Below the pieces are notes generated by a model that saw only the letters and a list, made by a program, of their open reading frames with translations, did not search any database and was not told the DNA's origin. Both the position numbers and the translations under genes were made by a program. A stretch of 64,000 nucleotides of DNA from Virgisporangium aurantiacum (GTDB lineage: Bacteria; Actinomycetota; Actinomycetes; Mycobacteriales; Micromonosporaceae). Positions 51,707-61,401 of this stretch are shown here, piece after piece. Position 1 is the stretch's first letter, and each line of letters starts with the position of its first letter. The stretch covers positions 1 through 64,000 of the forward strand of contig NZ_BOPG01000015.1 in NCBI RefSeq assembly GCF_016863635.1. Reading direction: 5' to 3'.

Positions 51707-53689
51707 GTGACCGACATCCTCACCGAGAACCAGACGGGGGTGCTACGCGTCCTCTGCGACACCGTCGTACCCGCCATCGAACGCGCCGAGGATCCCGACG
51801 GATTCTGGGGTCGCCGGGCGACCGATGTCGGCGCCGACCAGGGCGTGCTCTTCGTGCTCTCCACGCTGCCGCCCGAGCAGCGGGCCGCCCTCGGCGGGCT
51901 CCTCGACATCCTCGGCAGCCAGGGCTTCGTCGGCGCCTCGCAGGAATCACGCGAGCAGATCCTGGCGACCCTGTCGCTCGCGTCGGTGCTCGCCGCGGCC
52001 GGGATCCAGTCGCTGATCCGCCTGATCCTGTTCGTCACCTACGGCATGCCCGACGGCTCGGGGGGCAACCCGAACTGGGAGCATCTCGGCTACCCCGGCC
52101 CGATCTCGCCGGCGCCCGCCCAGGAAAGGGCTTTCCAGCCGCTGCGACCCGCGGGCGGCGACCTCGACCTCACCGCCGACGTCGTGGTGGTCGGGTCGGG
52201 CGCGGGCGGTGGCCTGATCGCCGGGCGCCTGGCCGCCGCCGGCGCGAACGTGGTGGTGCTCGAGGCCGGCCGGTACCGCACCGAGGCCGACTTCGCCCAG
52301 CTCGAGGTGGTCGCCTACCTCAACTCGTACTGGCGCGGCGGGCCGACGCCGACCGGCGACCTCAACGTCACGCTGATGGCCGGCAGCGGCCTCGGCGGTG
52401 GCACGGTCATCAACTGGACCAACTGCCTGCGGACCAAGGACTGGGTGCGTCGCCAGTGGGCCGGGAAAGGCCTTTCCGACGTCGACACCGACGCGTTCGA
52501 CCGGCACCTCGACGCGGTGTGGCACGAGCTGTCGGTCACCGACAAGTGCTCGGAACTGAACGGGCCGCAGCAGGCCATGCGCCGCGGCGCCGAGGCACTG
52601 GGGTGGTCGTTCGCGACCGTCAACCGCAACTGGGACGAGGCCCGGCACGACCCGGCGATGGCCGGCTACCTCGGCTTCGGCGACCAGTCCGGCGCGAAGC
52701 GCTCGACGCTGAAGGTGTACCTCGAACCGGCCGTCGCCGCGCACGGAACCCGCGTCGTCGACGGGTGCTTCGTCGAGCGGGTGCTCGTCGAGGGCGGGCG
52801 GGCCGCCGGCGTCACCGGTCGGTGGACCGCGGAGGACGGCAGTGCTTCGGCCGCCGTGACCGTGCGCGCGCCCGTCGTGGTGCTCGCCGCCGGTGCGCTG
52901 GAATCTCCGGGGGTGCTGCTGCGGTCCGGGATCGGTGGGCCGGCGGTCGGCGACTACCTGCGGCTGCACCCGTGCACGGTCACGATGGGCGACTACGGCA
53001 CCGACCAGAAGGGGTGGTGGGGCGCGCCGCACGCCGGGCTGGTCAACGAGTTCGCCAACGTCGAGGACGGGTACGGCTTCCTCATCGAGGGGGTGCAGCA
53101 CACCACCGGGCTCGGCGCGTCGTCCGTCCCGTTCACCACCGGCCTCGCCCACAAGGAGGCCATGACCGACTACCGCAACTCGGGGTCGTTCATCGGCCTG
53201 GTGCGCGACCACGGGCACGGCCGGGTGACGCTCGACGCGGCCGGGGGCACGGTCGCGTGGTACTCGATGACCGACGAGCGGGACGTGCGGATGATGCGGA
53301 AAGCGCTTGCCGCGCAGATCCGGCTGCATCACGCCGCGGGTGCGCGGGGCATCCAGGTGCTCGCCGACGGCAGGCCGTCGTGGCGACACGGCGACGACCT
53401 CGACGCGTTCATCGCGCGCGTGCAACGGATCCCGTTGCGGGCCGGCGGCGCGACGCTGTTCTCCGCGCACCAGATGGGCAGCTGCCGGATGGGCGCCGAC
53501 CCGGCCACGAGCGTCGCCGACCCGCGCGGCGAACTGCACGACACCCCGGGTGTGTGGATCGGTGACGCGTCGGCGTTCCCGACCCCGTCCGGCACCAACC
53601 CGATGATCACGATCATGGCCCTGGCGTCACGCACCGCGGAGAACATCGGCGCCGCGCTGGGCGCCCGCGTTTCGGAGGTGGCCTCATGA
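51707..53689 (+). CDS. GMC-family FAD oxidoreductase with N-terminal helical domain
   Basis: 660 residues. About 120 N-terminal residues ([20 protein letters not shown]...) resemble the gluconate-2-dehydrogenase subunit-3 type domain. Then the GMC core: [23 protein letters not shown] at about 160, [14 protein letters not shown], and C-terminal HQMGSCRMG and [19 protein letters not shown] with the catalytic His/Asn region. This architecture is seen in long-chain alcohol oxidases. Coupled by ATGA to an aldehyde dehydrogenase, so the pair probably turns an alcohol into an acid. Five palindrome-family sites lie in the pair's first gene or near it. Confidence 0.86.
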   Translation: MTDILTENQTGVLRVLCDTVVPAIERAEDPDGFWGRRATDVGADQGVLFVLSTLPPEQRAALGGLLDILGSQGFVGASQESREQILATLSLASVLAAAGIQSLIRLILFVTYGMPDGSGGNPNWEHLGYPGPISPAPAQERAFQPLRPAGGDLDLTADVVVVGSGAGGGLIAGRLAAAGANVVVLEAGRYRTEADFAQLEVVAYLNSYWRGGPTPTGDLNVTLMAGSGLGGGTVINWTNCLRTKDWVRRQWAGKGLSDVDTDAFDRHLDAVWHELSVTDKCSELNGPQQAMRRGAEALGWSFATVNRNWDEARHDPAMAGYLGFGDQSGAKRSTLKVYLEPAVAAHGTRVVDGCFVERVLVEGGRAAGVTGRWTAEDGSASAAVTVRAPVVVLAAGALESPGVLLRSGIGGPAVGDYLRLHPCTVTMGDYGTDQKGWWGAPHAGLVNEFANVEDGYGFLIEGVQHTTGLGASSVPFTTGLAHKEAMTDYRNSGSFIGLVRDHGHGRVTLDAAGGTVAWYSMTDERDVRMMRKALAAQIRLHHAAGARGIQVLADGRPSWRHGDDLDAFIARVQRIPLRAGGATLFSAHQMGSCRMGADPATSVADPRGELHDTPGVWIGDASAFPTPSGTNPMITIMALASRTAENIGAALGARVSEVAS

Positions 53690-55122
53690 CGTCCACGCAG
53701 AACCTCATCGACCGGGAAAGCCTTTTCCTCGGCGGCGAATGGGTGGCGCCCGCGAGCGGCGAGACCATCGACGTCATCAATCCGACCACCGAAGAGGTCA
53801 TGGCGCGCGTGCCGGCCGCCACCGCTGCCGACGTCGACCGCGCGGTCGCGGCGGCGCGGGCGGCGTTCGACGGCTGGGCCGCCACGCCGTTGGCCGACCG
53901 CGTCGCCCTGTGCACCGCCGTGTCGCTGAAACTGCAGGAGCGGCAGGGCGAACTGGCCGACCTCATCGCACGCGAAATGGGCTCGCCGTTGGCGTTCGCG
54001 GTGGGCGTCCAGACCGCGTTGCCGGTGATGTCGTTCGCGGCGATCGAGCGGATGGTCGAGGATCTGCCGTGGGAGGAGCGGCTGGGCAACTCGCTGATCG
54101 TGCGCGAACCGGTCGGCGTGGTGGGCGCGATCACCCCGTGGAACTACCCGCTGCACCAGGTCGCCGCGAAGGTGGCGCCGGCACTGGCCGTCGGGTGCAC
54201 GGTCGTCGTGAAGCCGAGCGAGGTCGCGCCGCTGAGCGCGTTCGTGCTCGCCGAGATCATGGCCGACGTGGGACTGCCGCCGGGCGTGTTCAACCTGGTG
54301 ACGGGCTACGGCCCGGTCGCCGGGGAAGCGCTTGCCGCGCATCCGGGCGTCGACATGATCTCGTTCACCGGGTCGACGCGGGCCGGTCGGCGGGTCAGCG
54401 AACTCGCGGCGGGCACGGTCAAGAAGGTGGCGCTGGAACTGGGCGGCAAGTCGGCGAACATCATCCTGGACGACGCCGATCTCGAACGGGCCGTCGCCGA
54501 CGGCATCGCCAAGTGCTACATCAACTCGGGGCAGACGTGCTCGGCGCTCACCCGCATGCTGGTCCCCCGCGCGAGCCTGCCGGCCGTCGAGCAGATCGCC
54601 GCGGCCGTCGCCGGCCAGGTGCGGGTCGGTGACCCGTTCGCCGCCGACACGCGGCTGGGGCCACTGGTGTCAGAGGTGCAGCGCGACCGCGTCCGCTCGT
54701 ACATCGCCCGCGGTCCCGCGGAGGGCGCCCGGTTGGTGTGCGGCGGCGGCGAACCGCCGGCGGACCAGCCCCGCGGGTACTTCGTGCAACCGACGGTCTT
54801 CAGCGACGTCACGCCGGACATGACGATCGCCCGCGAGGAGATCTTCGGTCCGGTGCTGGTCCTCATTCCCTACGAGGACGAGGACGACGCGGTGCGGCTG
54901 GCCAACGACACCGACTACGGTCTCGCCGGTGGTGTCTGGTCGGGCGACCGGGAAAGGGCTATCCGCGTGGCTCGGCGGCTGCGCACCGGTCAGGTGGAGA
55001 TCAACGGTGCGGCGTTCAACCCGCTGGCGCCGTTCGGCGGGTACAAGCAGTCCGGTCACGGGCGCGAGCTCGGTCCGTACGGGGTGCTCGAGTTCACCCA
55101 GGTGAAGGCGATCCAGTTGTAG
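53686..55122 (+). CDS. Aldehyde dehydrogenase (NAD(P)+)
   Basis: 478-residue [37 protein letters not shown], general-base ELGGKSANI and catalytic Cys in [12 protein letters not shown], with [10 protein letters not shown]. Closest in pattern to the broad ALDH subfamily that oxidises aliphatic or aromatic aldehydes. ATG overlaps the GMC gene stop. The pair is likely a two-step alcohol oxidation module. Contains palindrome-family sites at 53715, 54323 and 54951. Confidence 0.9.
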   Translation: MTSTQNLIDRESLFLGGEWVAPASGETIDVINPTTEEVMARVPAATAADVDRAVAAARAAFDGWAATPLADRVALCTAVSLKLQERQGELADLIAREMGSPLAFAVGVQTALPVMSFAAIERMVEDLPWEERLGNSLIVREPVGVVGAITPWNYPLHQVAAKVAPALAVGCTVVVKPSEVAPLSAFVLAEIMADVGLPPGVFNLVTGYGPVAGEALAAHPGVDMISFTGSTRAGRRVSELAAGTVKKVALELGGKSANIILDDADLERAVADGIAKCYINSGQTCSALTRMLVPRASLPAVEQIAAAVAGQVRVGDPFAADTRLGPLVSEVQRDRVRSYIARGPAEGARLVCGGGEPPADQPRGYFVQPTVFSDVTPDMTIAREEIFGPVLVLIPYEDEDDAVRLANDTDYGLAGGVWSGDRERAIRVARRLRTGQVEINGAAFNPLAPFGGYKQSGHGRELGPYGVLEFTQVKAIQL

Positions 55123-55179
55123 GAACTCCTCAGGTCACGCCCTCAGCAGCCGCTCAGCCGGGTCGGGCACACTGGACTA

Positions 55180-55213
55180 CCGGTCCGGTATCCACACCGG
55201 TCCGGTATCCACA
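55180..55213. repeat. 17-bp perfect tandem duplication upstream of metallo-hydrolase gene
   Basis: CCGGTCCGGTATCCACA occurs twice head to tail, ending 17 bases before the ATG at 55231, next to the ribosome site. Each unit ends with TATCCACA, a DnaA-box-like word. Could be a regulator site or recent slippage. Confidence 0.85.
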
Positions 55214-55230
55214 GACGGAGGGCGCGGCGG

Positions 55231-56343
55231 ATGGCTTCGAGATGGCGGCTGGTTGCCGGGGTTGCCGCCGGCGGTGCGCTGGCGGCGGCCACGGCATGGG
55301 CACTGCGTGAGGTGGTCGAGCAGTTCGGCGAGCGGCGTCGGCTCGACGACGATCCCCGTGTGGCCGCCTCGCCGCAGTTCCGGGACGGCGTTTTCCACAA
55401 CGTCGTCCCGGCGGCGGTCGTGCCGCCCGGTTCGGCCGGCCCGATCCTGCGGGACCTGCTGTTCGGCAAGCAGAAGCGCCGGCCGACCGGCGCGGTGCCG
55501 CTGCGCACCACCGACATCGACCCGCCCGACCCGGACGGGCTGTATGTCACCTGGTACGGGCACTCCTCGGCCCTCATCGAGATCGACGGCCGTCGGATCC
55601 TGTTCGACCCGGTGTGGAGTGAGCGGTGCTCTCCCTCGCGCCTGGCCGGCCCGCGGCGGCTGCATCCGCCGCCGGTCCCGCTCGGCCTGCTGCCCGCGCT
55701 CGACGCGATCGTGATCTCGCACGACCACTACGACCACCTCGACCTGCCGACCGTGCGCACGCTGGCCCGCGAGCACGACGCGCCGTTCGTCGTGCCGCTG
55801 GGCGTGGGCGCCCACCTGCGGCGATGGGGCATCCCGGACGAGCGGATCATCGAACTGGACTGGGACGACCGCGCCGAGATCGGCGGCGTCACTCTCGTCG
55901 CGACGGCCGCTCGGCACTTCTCCGGACGCTCGTTCAGTCGCAACCGGACGCTGTGGGCATCGTGGGTACTGGCGGGCCGGTCGGCGAAGGTCTTCTACAC
56001 CGGCGACTCGGGCTACTTCGACGGCTACGCCAAGATCGGCGCCGAACACGGCCCCTTCAACGCGACGTTGATGCAGATCGGCGCCTACGGCGACGCCTGG
56101 CCCGATATCCACATGACGCCCGAGGAGGGCGTGGCCGCACACGTGGACCTGCGCGGCGACGTGCTGATCCCGCTGCACTGGGCGACCTTCAACCTCGCCC
56201 TGCACGACTGGGCCGAACCCGCCGACCGGGTATGGCGCGAGGCCAAGGCCCGCGGAGTACGCCTGACCGTGCCGAGGCCCGGCGAACGGGTCGACGTGGC
56301 AGACCCACCCGCCGTCGACGGGTGGTGGCAGGAGATCGCCTGA
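55231..56343 (+). CDS. MBL-fold metallo-hydrolase (UlaG/NAPE-PLD-like)
   Basis: 370 residues with an N-terminal hydrophobic anchor (LVAGVAAGGALAAATAWAL) and a metallo-beta-lactamase domain: VTWYGHSSALIEIDG, the HxHxDH motif SHDHYDHLDLPT, YTGDSGYFDGYA and PLHWATFNLALHDW. This order fits the NAPE-PLD/RomA group of phospholipase-D-like hydrolases. Probably membrane-bound. GGAGGG box before the ATG. Confidence 0.88.
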   Translation: MASRWRLVAGVAAGGALAAATAWALREVVEQFGERRRLDDDPRVAASPQFRDGVFHNVVPAAVVPPGSAGPILRDLLFGKQKRRPTGAVPLRTTDIDPPDPDGLYVTWYGHSSALIEIDGRRILFDPVWSERCSPSRLAGPRRLHPPPVPLGLLPALDAIVISHDHYDHLDLPTVRTLAREHDAPFVVPLGVGAHLRRWGIPDERIIELDWDDRAEIGGVTLVATAARHFSGRSFSRNRTLWASWVLAGRSAKVFYTGDSGYFDGYAKIGAEHGPFNATLMQIGAYGDAWPDIHMTPEEGVAAHVDLRGDVLIPLHWATFNLALHDWAEPADRVWREAKARGVRLTVPRPGERVDVADPPAVDGWWQEIA

Positions 56344-56376
56344 CGCTCCGTGGCGGCGGCTTCCTCCGCTGCGCGG

Positions 56377-56760
56377 TTACGGGTTGACCCACAGGCAGAA
56401 CGGATGACCCGCCGGGTCCAGCCACACGCGGACGTCCTTCTGCGGCTGGAACTCGGCGAGCGTCGCGCCGAGCTCCCGGGCGTGCTTTCCGGCCGCGTCG
56501 AGGTCGTGGACCTCGATGTCGAGGTGCAGCTGCATCTGCTGGTCACCGGGAGTGCCCGGCCAGACGGGCCGGACGTGGTTCTCCTCGGTCTGGAAGGACA
56601 GCCGGGTACCGCCGCCCGGAGGACCGATCGTGACCCAGTCCGGCTCGTCGGTACGGATCTCGTAACCCAGCAGTCCACAGTAGAACCGTGCCAGCGCCCG
56701 GGGGTCGGGTCCGCCGAGGACGGTGCTGGTGAGACTGGTCCACGGTCGTTCGTCGGTCAT
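56377..56760 (-). CDS. VOC-family (glyoxalase-like) protein
   Basis: 127-residue VOC protein with two beta-alpha-beta-beta-beta units: STVLGGPDPRALARFYCGLLG and MQLHLDIEVHDLDAAGKHARELG, ending HPFCLWVNP. This is the common actinobacterial glyoxalase/bleomycin-resistance-like class, function unassigned. Convergent with the metallo-hydrolase gene. Confidence 0.85.
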   Translation of the reverse strand: MTDERPWTSLTSTVLGGPDPRALARFYCGLLGYEIRTDEPDWVTIGPPGGGTRLSFQTEENHVRPVWPGTPGDQQMQLHLDIEVHDLDAAGKHARELGATLAEFQPQKDVRVWLDPAGHPFCLWVNP

Positions 56761-56835
56761 CAGCCGATGCTAGGTGCGGTCGCCGCCGGGCGCTCGCCGA
56801 GCGCGCGGCTTTGGGGTAAGCGCTTTCCGCGCCTG

Positions 56836-57594
56836 TCAGATCGTGATCCAGGTGGCCGCGCTCTTCGCGACCAGGGTGCCGGCCTCCGTGTAGAGAGCGG
56901 CGGTCGAGAACCTCTTGCGGCGTTCGGCACCGGTGGCGGCCGCGACTATCACGAGCGGTTCGCCGGGGGCAGGCGGCTGGTGGGCCGTCATGGTCAGCCG
57001 GCCGAGGAGTGCCATGGGAGCGTGGTCGGTGACGTGCACCAGGCCGGTCGGGCAGTCGAGAGCCGCCCACACGTACCGTGGCTGCAGGGCGCCGAGGGTG
57101 GGCGGCGGGCTCCAGACTCCGGCGATGGGTCCGCCGGCGGAGGTCGGGCCTACCGTGATGCGTAGGCCGCCCGGGCGGTCGGTGCCGCACACGTAGCAGG
57201 TGGGGAACGGCGTCGGGATGCACGCGTCCGGAGCGCCGGCCCGTCGGGCATCGGCCAGCGGCACGAACGCCGGGGGCGGCGGCAGCGCGGCGGTCTCGTC
57301 GTCATCCAGAAGTCGGGCCTGGGCGAGAAAGCTACCGGTGCCGTTGTCGTCGGGGGGACCGGTGAGGAAAGCGCTGTCCCCGTGCCGTTCACCCCGTATC
57401 GGCGTCTCCAGCGGGACCGGTGCCCGAAGCGTCACCTCGACGGCCGCACCCGGCGAGGTCTCGGGTCCGGTCAGCAAACCGGCGACCAGGCCGCACGCCC
57501 AGCCACCGTTGGTCGTGCCCGGCGGTCCCTCGTAGTGCCGGTCGACACGGATCTCGACGTCGGGCAGCGTGTCCGTTCCGTACACGGCGGTCAC
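56836..57594 (-). CDS. Thioesterase-like (hotdog-fold) hypothetical protein
   Basis: 252 residues. GPPGTTNGGWACGLVAGLL and the later TCYVCGTDRPGGLRI and YVWAALDCPTGL suggest two hotdog units, as in acyl-CoA thioesterase-like proteins. CxxC (CYVC) could be structural. No partner genes help. GTG start at 57594. The interior holds a palindrome-family copy (57366-57379). Confidence 0.6.
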   Translation of the reverse strand: MTAVYGTDTLPDVEIRVDRHYEGPPGTTNGGWACGLVAGLLTGPETSPGAAVEVTLRAPVPLETPIRGERHGDSAFLTGPPDDNGTGSFLAQARLLDDDETAALPPPPAFVPLADARRAGAPDACIPTPFPTCYVCGTDRPGGLRITVGPTSAGGPIAGVWSPPPTLGALQPRYVWAALDCPTGLVHVTDHAPMALLGRLTMTAHQPPAPGEPLVIVAAATGAERRKRFSTAALYTEAGTLVAKSAATWITI

Positions 57595-57725
57595 CGGCCC
57601 GTCCGATGGAAGCGCACCATGGGCGTGAACGGTACTACCGCCGCGAGCCGGACCGCGATCGCAAACGCGACTCGGGCAGGGCCGCGTTCCTGAGCGGGTG
57701 GCTCGGGCGACGGGCCCCGACGGGT

Positions 57726-59459
57726 TCAGATCAACGTCGCGGCGGCGCGGCCCACGAGGCCGATGCCGACGATCAGGACGAGCGACCCGGTCGCGGACGG
57801 CATCACGCGGGAAAGTCTTGCGGCAAGCGCTTTCCAGCGGTCACCGCCGTGCAGGTGGGCGCGGGCGGCCCAGCGGCGCTGCAGGCCGACGAGCGCCAGG
57901 CCCGCGGCGGTCAGGGTCGCGGCCATTCCCAGGCCGTAGGCGACGACGAGGAGGACGCCGAACCACGTCCGTCCGAGCGCGATGGCGCCGAGCAGCACGA
58001 TCAGGGCGGACGGGCTGGGCACCAACCCGCCGGCGATCCCGATCCCGGCGATCCCGAGACGGCTCGGGCGGGCTTCCTCATGCTCATGCCGATGCCCGTG
58101 CTCGTGGTCGTGGTCGGCGTGCACGTGGTCGGCGTGGTCGTGGTCGGCGTGCACGTGGTCCGCGTGCGCATCGTGCGCGTGGTCTTCAGACGAGTGCGCG
58201 TGCTCGTGCTCGCCGTTCGCGTGGTCACGTTCATCGCTCGCGTGCGCATCCCCCTCGACATCGTGTCGGTGGGCGTGGTTGTCGTGTGTGGATCCGCGGC
58301 GCATCCGACCGTCGTGGGAATGGTCCGAGCCGTGCGAGTGGGAATGGCCCGAGCCGTGCGCGTGGGAATGGCCGTGGCCCAGCCATCCGTGGCCGTGGTC
58401 CTTGCGGCGCAGGCCGATCAGCATCACCAGTCCGACCGCCACCACCAGGATGCCGCTCGCCACACCCAGCCAGGCCAGCACCGCCTCGCCGACCAGACCG
58501 GCGAACGTGGTCAGCAGCAACCCGACCACGAGAACCCCACCGGTGTGGGTCGCCGTCACCACCCCACCGACGGCCACCGCGTCGCGGGCGCGGCCACGCT
58601 TGCCGGCCAGGTAGGCGGCCATGATGGTCTTGCCGTGGCCGGGCAGCGCGGCGTGCGCGGCACCCAGGGTGAGGGCCAGGAGGACGGCGAGCAGCCCCAC
58701 CAACGGTCCCTGCCCACGCTCGCCCACGAACGCGTTCAGCTGTTCCTCGCCGGCGCTCACCAGGCGGGTCGTCCAGGATCCGCCGCCGGATCGGTCCACA
58801 GTGGAGGATGCGGCCACCGGTGCGCCGGATCCCGGCTCGACCCGCAGCACCACCGACCGCACGTCCGGCGGCGACGCCAGCAGCTCCTCCGGATACGACC
58901 GGAGATCGCTGCCGGAGCGGCTGACCGCCGGCACCGGCGGGTCGATCAGCCGCACGCCGTCGCCGACCGCGGTGATCTCCCGCCAGCCCACCCGGTCCAC
59001 GAGATAGTGGTTGTCGAGGCGGACCTCGCGCGGGCGGGTCAGGTCGGCGGCGACGGTCAGTTCGCAGTCGAGGCGGCTGGTCTGGAGACCGGCGGCGCCG
59101 GCCTGGTAGATGAACGTCGGCCGCTTGAGCGACCACCGGAGCCGGTCGGCGTCGATCGCGACGTCGAGTTTGCCGGACAGTTCGTTGCAGGCCTTCTCGG
59201 CGTACGCCTGGAGTTCGGCCTCGTCGGCCGTCCCGTCACCGGACGTGTCCACAGTGGACCTGTCCTGGACGGTGGGCAGTTCCGCGAGGTCCACCGTGGC
59301 CCGGAGATCGATCCGGTCCGGGTGCAACGACAGCGATTCGAGCTGGTTGACCGAGAACCGGCCGAGCGGGTGGGCCGATGCCGGGCTCGCCGGCGTCAGC
59401 AGCACCAGCCCCGCTCCCAGCCCCAGGCCGGTCGCCCCGATAGCGAGGATGCGCTTCAT
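57726..59459 (-). CDS. NicO/RcnA-family Ni/Co transporter with EF-hand and His-rich loop
   Basis: 577 residues: signal peptide with predicted cleavage after Ala29 so that the mature chain begins HPLGRF; extracytoplasmic domain holding a canonical 12-residue EF-hand loop (residues 71-82, DTSGDGTADEAE); then about six helices with the family motif HAALPGHGKT (270-278) and THTGGVL. A loop from about 354 to 466 holds some 35 histidines. It probably moves Ni2+ or Co2+ and buffers it on the loop. Direction (uptake or efflux) is not decided by sequence. ATG at 59459 follows GAGGGG. Palindrome-family site at 57822. Confidence 0.88.
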   Translation of the reverse strand: MKRILAIGATGLGLGAGLVLLTPASPASAHPLGRFSVNQLESLSLHPDRIDLRATVDLAELPTVQDRSTVDTSGDGTADEAELQAYAEKACNELSGKLDVAIDADRLRWSLKRPTFIYQAGAAGLQTSRLDCELTVAADLTRPREVRLDNHYLVDRVGWREITAVGDGVRLIDPPVPAVSRSGSDLRSYPEELLASPPDVRSVVLRVEPGSGAPVAASSTVDRSGGGSWTTRLVSAGEEQLNAFVGERGQGPLVGLLAVLLALTLGAAHAALPGHGKTIMAAYLAGKRGRARDAVAVGGVVTATHTGGVLVVGLLLTTFAGLVGEAVLAWLGVASGILVVAVGLVMLIGLRRKDHGHGWLGHGHSHAHGSGHSHSHGSDHSHDGRMRRGSTHDNHAHRHDVEGDAHASDERDHANGEHEHAHSSEDHAHDAHADHVHADHDHADHVHADHDHEHGHRHEHEEARPSRLGIAGIGIAGGLVPSPSALIVLLGAIALGRTWFGVLLVVAYGLGMAATLTAAGLALVGLQRRWAARAHLHGGDRWKALAARLSRVMPSATGSLVLIVGIGLVGRAAATLI

Positions 59460-59532
59460 CTTCGTCCCCTCAAAGATCTGAACAGAAAGGGAAGCGCGGG
59501 GTGGCGCACCGAGCGCCACCCCGCGACAGACA

Positions 59533-61215
59533 TCAATCGTTGGGACCCGCCGGCGGAGCCGACTGCGGACTCACCAGTGCCGCCCGCGGACGCCGCCGCC
59601 GGAACCAGAGGAAGAAACCGAGCGCCGCGAGGACCGCGAACACCCCGACACCACCGGTGGTGATGGCGGCGACGTTGGTCAGGTCACCGGTGTCACCCGG
59701 GGCCGCCGCCTGGCCCGACGCCGTCGGGTTGGGAGCGCCACCGGCCGGCGCACCGGCCGAACCGGAATCCCCGGCGGCACCGGCAGAACCGCCGCCCTTG
59801 TTCACCGCGCCCACGTTCGGCAGCGCGACGTACGGGAAGGCGCCGCTGAACTGGTTGTCGTTCTGGTCGACCTTGTCACCGGCGGCCAGCGCCTGGACCA
59901 ACTGTCCACTTTGGGCAGCGCCCACGACGGCCTGGATCTCGATGTCGACGACGTCATCGGTCAGCCGGCGACCGTTCGGGAAGCCCTGCAGATCCTTGGC
60001 GAGCACACCGAGCCGGTCGGGCTGAGCCGTCGGCGGGATGCTCAGGTTCAGCCGCAGCTGCTCGGAAGGCACGAACTTCTGCGGGTTGACGTCCATGTTG
60101 TTCAGCTGCGAGTTGAGATCGGCCTGGATCGGCCCGTTCGCCTTGGTGGTGATGCCGGTCAGGAAGATCTCGACCAGGTCGTTGCGTGGTGTCGCCGGTG
60201 CCTTGATCCCGTACAGCAGCTCGATCAGCCGAGCCAGTTCGGGGTCGGTGACCCGGTTGACGACCGCCTGGATCTTCGCGTCCTGATCGGGCTTGATGGA
60301 GTTGAACGCGTCCTTCAGGTTCGCCGGCACGACGACCTCGTTCACCAACGGGTTGCCGAGACGCGAGACCTGCACGCGGTCGCCGGTGACGCCGCCGTTC
60401 TGGCCGCTGATCCGCACCTTGTTGCGCTCGGTGGTGCTCCACACGCCGATCACCGGGTTCCGCTTGGCGTCACCCTTCAGCGCGACGTCCTTGAACGGCA
60501 CCTGCAGCGCGATCGTGTTGACGTTGTAGCCCGCGACGGTGTCCTGGCCGGTCTCGCTGAGGTCGCCGCCGTACAGCAGGTCGAACACCCGCAGGTCGAG
60601 GAAGAACGGGTCGTCTGCCTGGCCGGCGAACGAGTTCCAGCCGCCCTGCAGCTGCTTGGTCGCCTGCTGGCGCAGGGCGTTGTAGTCTGGCATCGACTTC
60701 AGGCCGACGCGCGACGGCGCGACCGGAGCGTCGGTGACCCGGGTCTTGAACGGCTCGCCGTTGAACGACGACTCGAGCGTGTAGGTCTGGCGGAACAACA
60801 GGTTCTCGTCGTCGAGGCTCGTCACCGGGCCGTTGTTGTACAGGAACGTGTTACCGCCGCGCTTGTCGATGGTCTTGAAGGTCCACCGGAAGACGGCGTC
60901 CGCCTTGGCATCGCCGTCGCTGTCGACGTTGACGAGGTAGACGGCGTCGGTGGCGAACGGGAAGAAGTTCGGGCCACCGTTGGGCTCGGAGAAGGGCTGG
61001 AAGTTGGCGATGAACGTGACGTAGTCGGGCCGTTCGGGGCTCACGAACGCGTACACGTCCGTGTTGTCGACGGCGGGATCGGCCGCGATCAGCGGGGCCT
61101 CGCGGTGGCTCGACGCCACCGAGGTGCCGGGGCCGAGGCCGACCAGCGCGCCGGCCAGCACCAGGCCGAGGGCGCCGATCGCCGCCGGCAATCGGCGGTT
61201 CTTCTGCGCTGTCAT
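59533..61215 (-). CDS. Secreted, membrane-anchored DUF4331 protein
   Basis: 560 residues. Signal peptide, predicted cleavage SVA|SSHREAPLI so that His is mature residue 3. DUF4331 body: DNTDVYAFVSP, NVDSDGDAKADAVFRWTF with a Ca-type DxDxDG loop, FLYNNGPVTSLDD, FAGQADDPFFLDLRVFDLLYGG. The C-terminus has a Gly/Ala/Ser linker, one helix (VGVFAVLAALGFFLWF) and RRRR, an anchor facing outward. Family function is not established. Its paralogue at 62895 is divergent across the TPR gene. GGAGG box upstream. Confidence 0.88.
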   Translation of the reverse strand: MTAQKNRRLPAAIGALGLVLAGALVGLGPGTSVASSHREAPLIAADPAVDNTDVYAFVSPERPDYVTFIANFQPFSEPNGGPNFFPFATDAVYLVNVDSDGDAKADAVFRWTFKTIDKRGGNTFLYNNGPVTSLDDENLLFRQTYTLESSFNGEPFKTRVTDAPVAPSRVGLKSMPDYNALRQQATKQLQGGWNSFAGQADDPFFLDLRVFDLLYGGDLSETGQDTVAGYNVNTIALQVPFKDVALKGDAKRNPVIGVWSTTERNKVRISGQNGGVTGDRVQVSRLGNPLVNEVVVPANLKDAFNSIKPDQDAKIQAVVNRVTDPELARLIELLYGIKAPATPRNDLVEIFLTGITTKANGPIQADLNSQLNNMDVNPQKFVPSEQLRLNLSIPPTAQPDRLGVLAKDLQGFPNGRRLTDDVVDIEIQAVVGAAQSGQLVQALAAGDKVDQNDNQFSGAFPYVALPNVGAVNKGGGSAGAAGDSGSAGAPAGGAPNPTASGQAAAPGDTGDLTNVAAITTGGVGVFAVLAALGFFLWFRRRRPRAALVSPQSAPPAGPND

Positions 61216-61356
61216 TGGATTTCCTCCCGGATGTTCAACTGTTTGCACTCCCTATTCGGGCCTCGAGGGGCAGGTGTTTGGTCGATACCGGCAGTTGTCG
61301 GATGGCCGTCACCGACCAATCCGAACCGGCGGCGGCTACGAACCGCCGTGATGCAC

Positions 61357-61387
61357 AACGGGCCGGCCCGCAAAGGGCCGGCCCGTT
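61357..61387 (-). terminator. Terminator after the TPR gene
   Basis: Perfect 13-bp GC-rich stem (61357-61369 / 61375-61387) with a 5-base loop, 14 bases past the TPR gene stop and upstream of the DUF4331 gene on the same strand. No U-tract. It separates the two transcription units or attenuates read-through. Confidence 0.75.
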
Positions 61388-61401
61388 CAGCAGCCGAAGG
61401 G

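Larger units (their letters stand above)
1512..57835. repeat. Dispersed palindrome family, GGAAAGCGCTTTCC-like
   Basis: 14-bp sites with at least 12 of 14 matches, start positions by eye: 1512, 12820, 15899, 20313, 20839, 22049, 22965, 23549, 24075, 24594, 25663, 26031, 28749, 29744, 30712, 30871, 31370, 32630, 33214, 34614, 35694, 36805, 37171, 38642, 38783, 39481, 40059, 49829, 51014, 52123, 52464, 53298, 53715, 54323, 54951, 56815, 57366, 57822. The site at 33214 is an exact match. Weaker sites at 29943 and 34288. Most lie inside genes, in various frames. None seen in 40.1-49.8 kb or after 57.9 kb. Confidence 0.85.

Noticed and set aside
53298..53311. Palindrome copies as restriction-modification target sites
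   Set aside because: No methyltransferase/nuclease pair is in the window, and a target site would be expected to be avoided rather than enriched. Cannot be excluded genome-wide.
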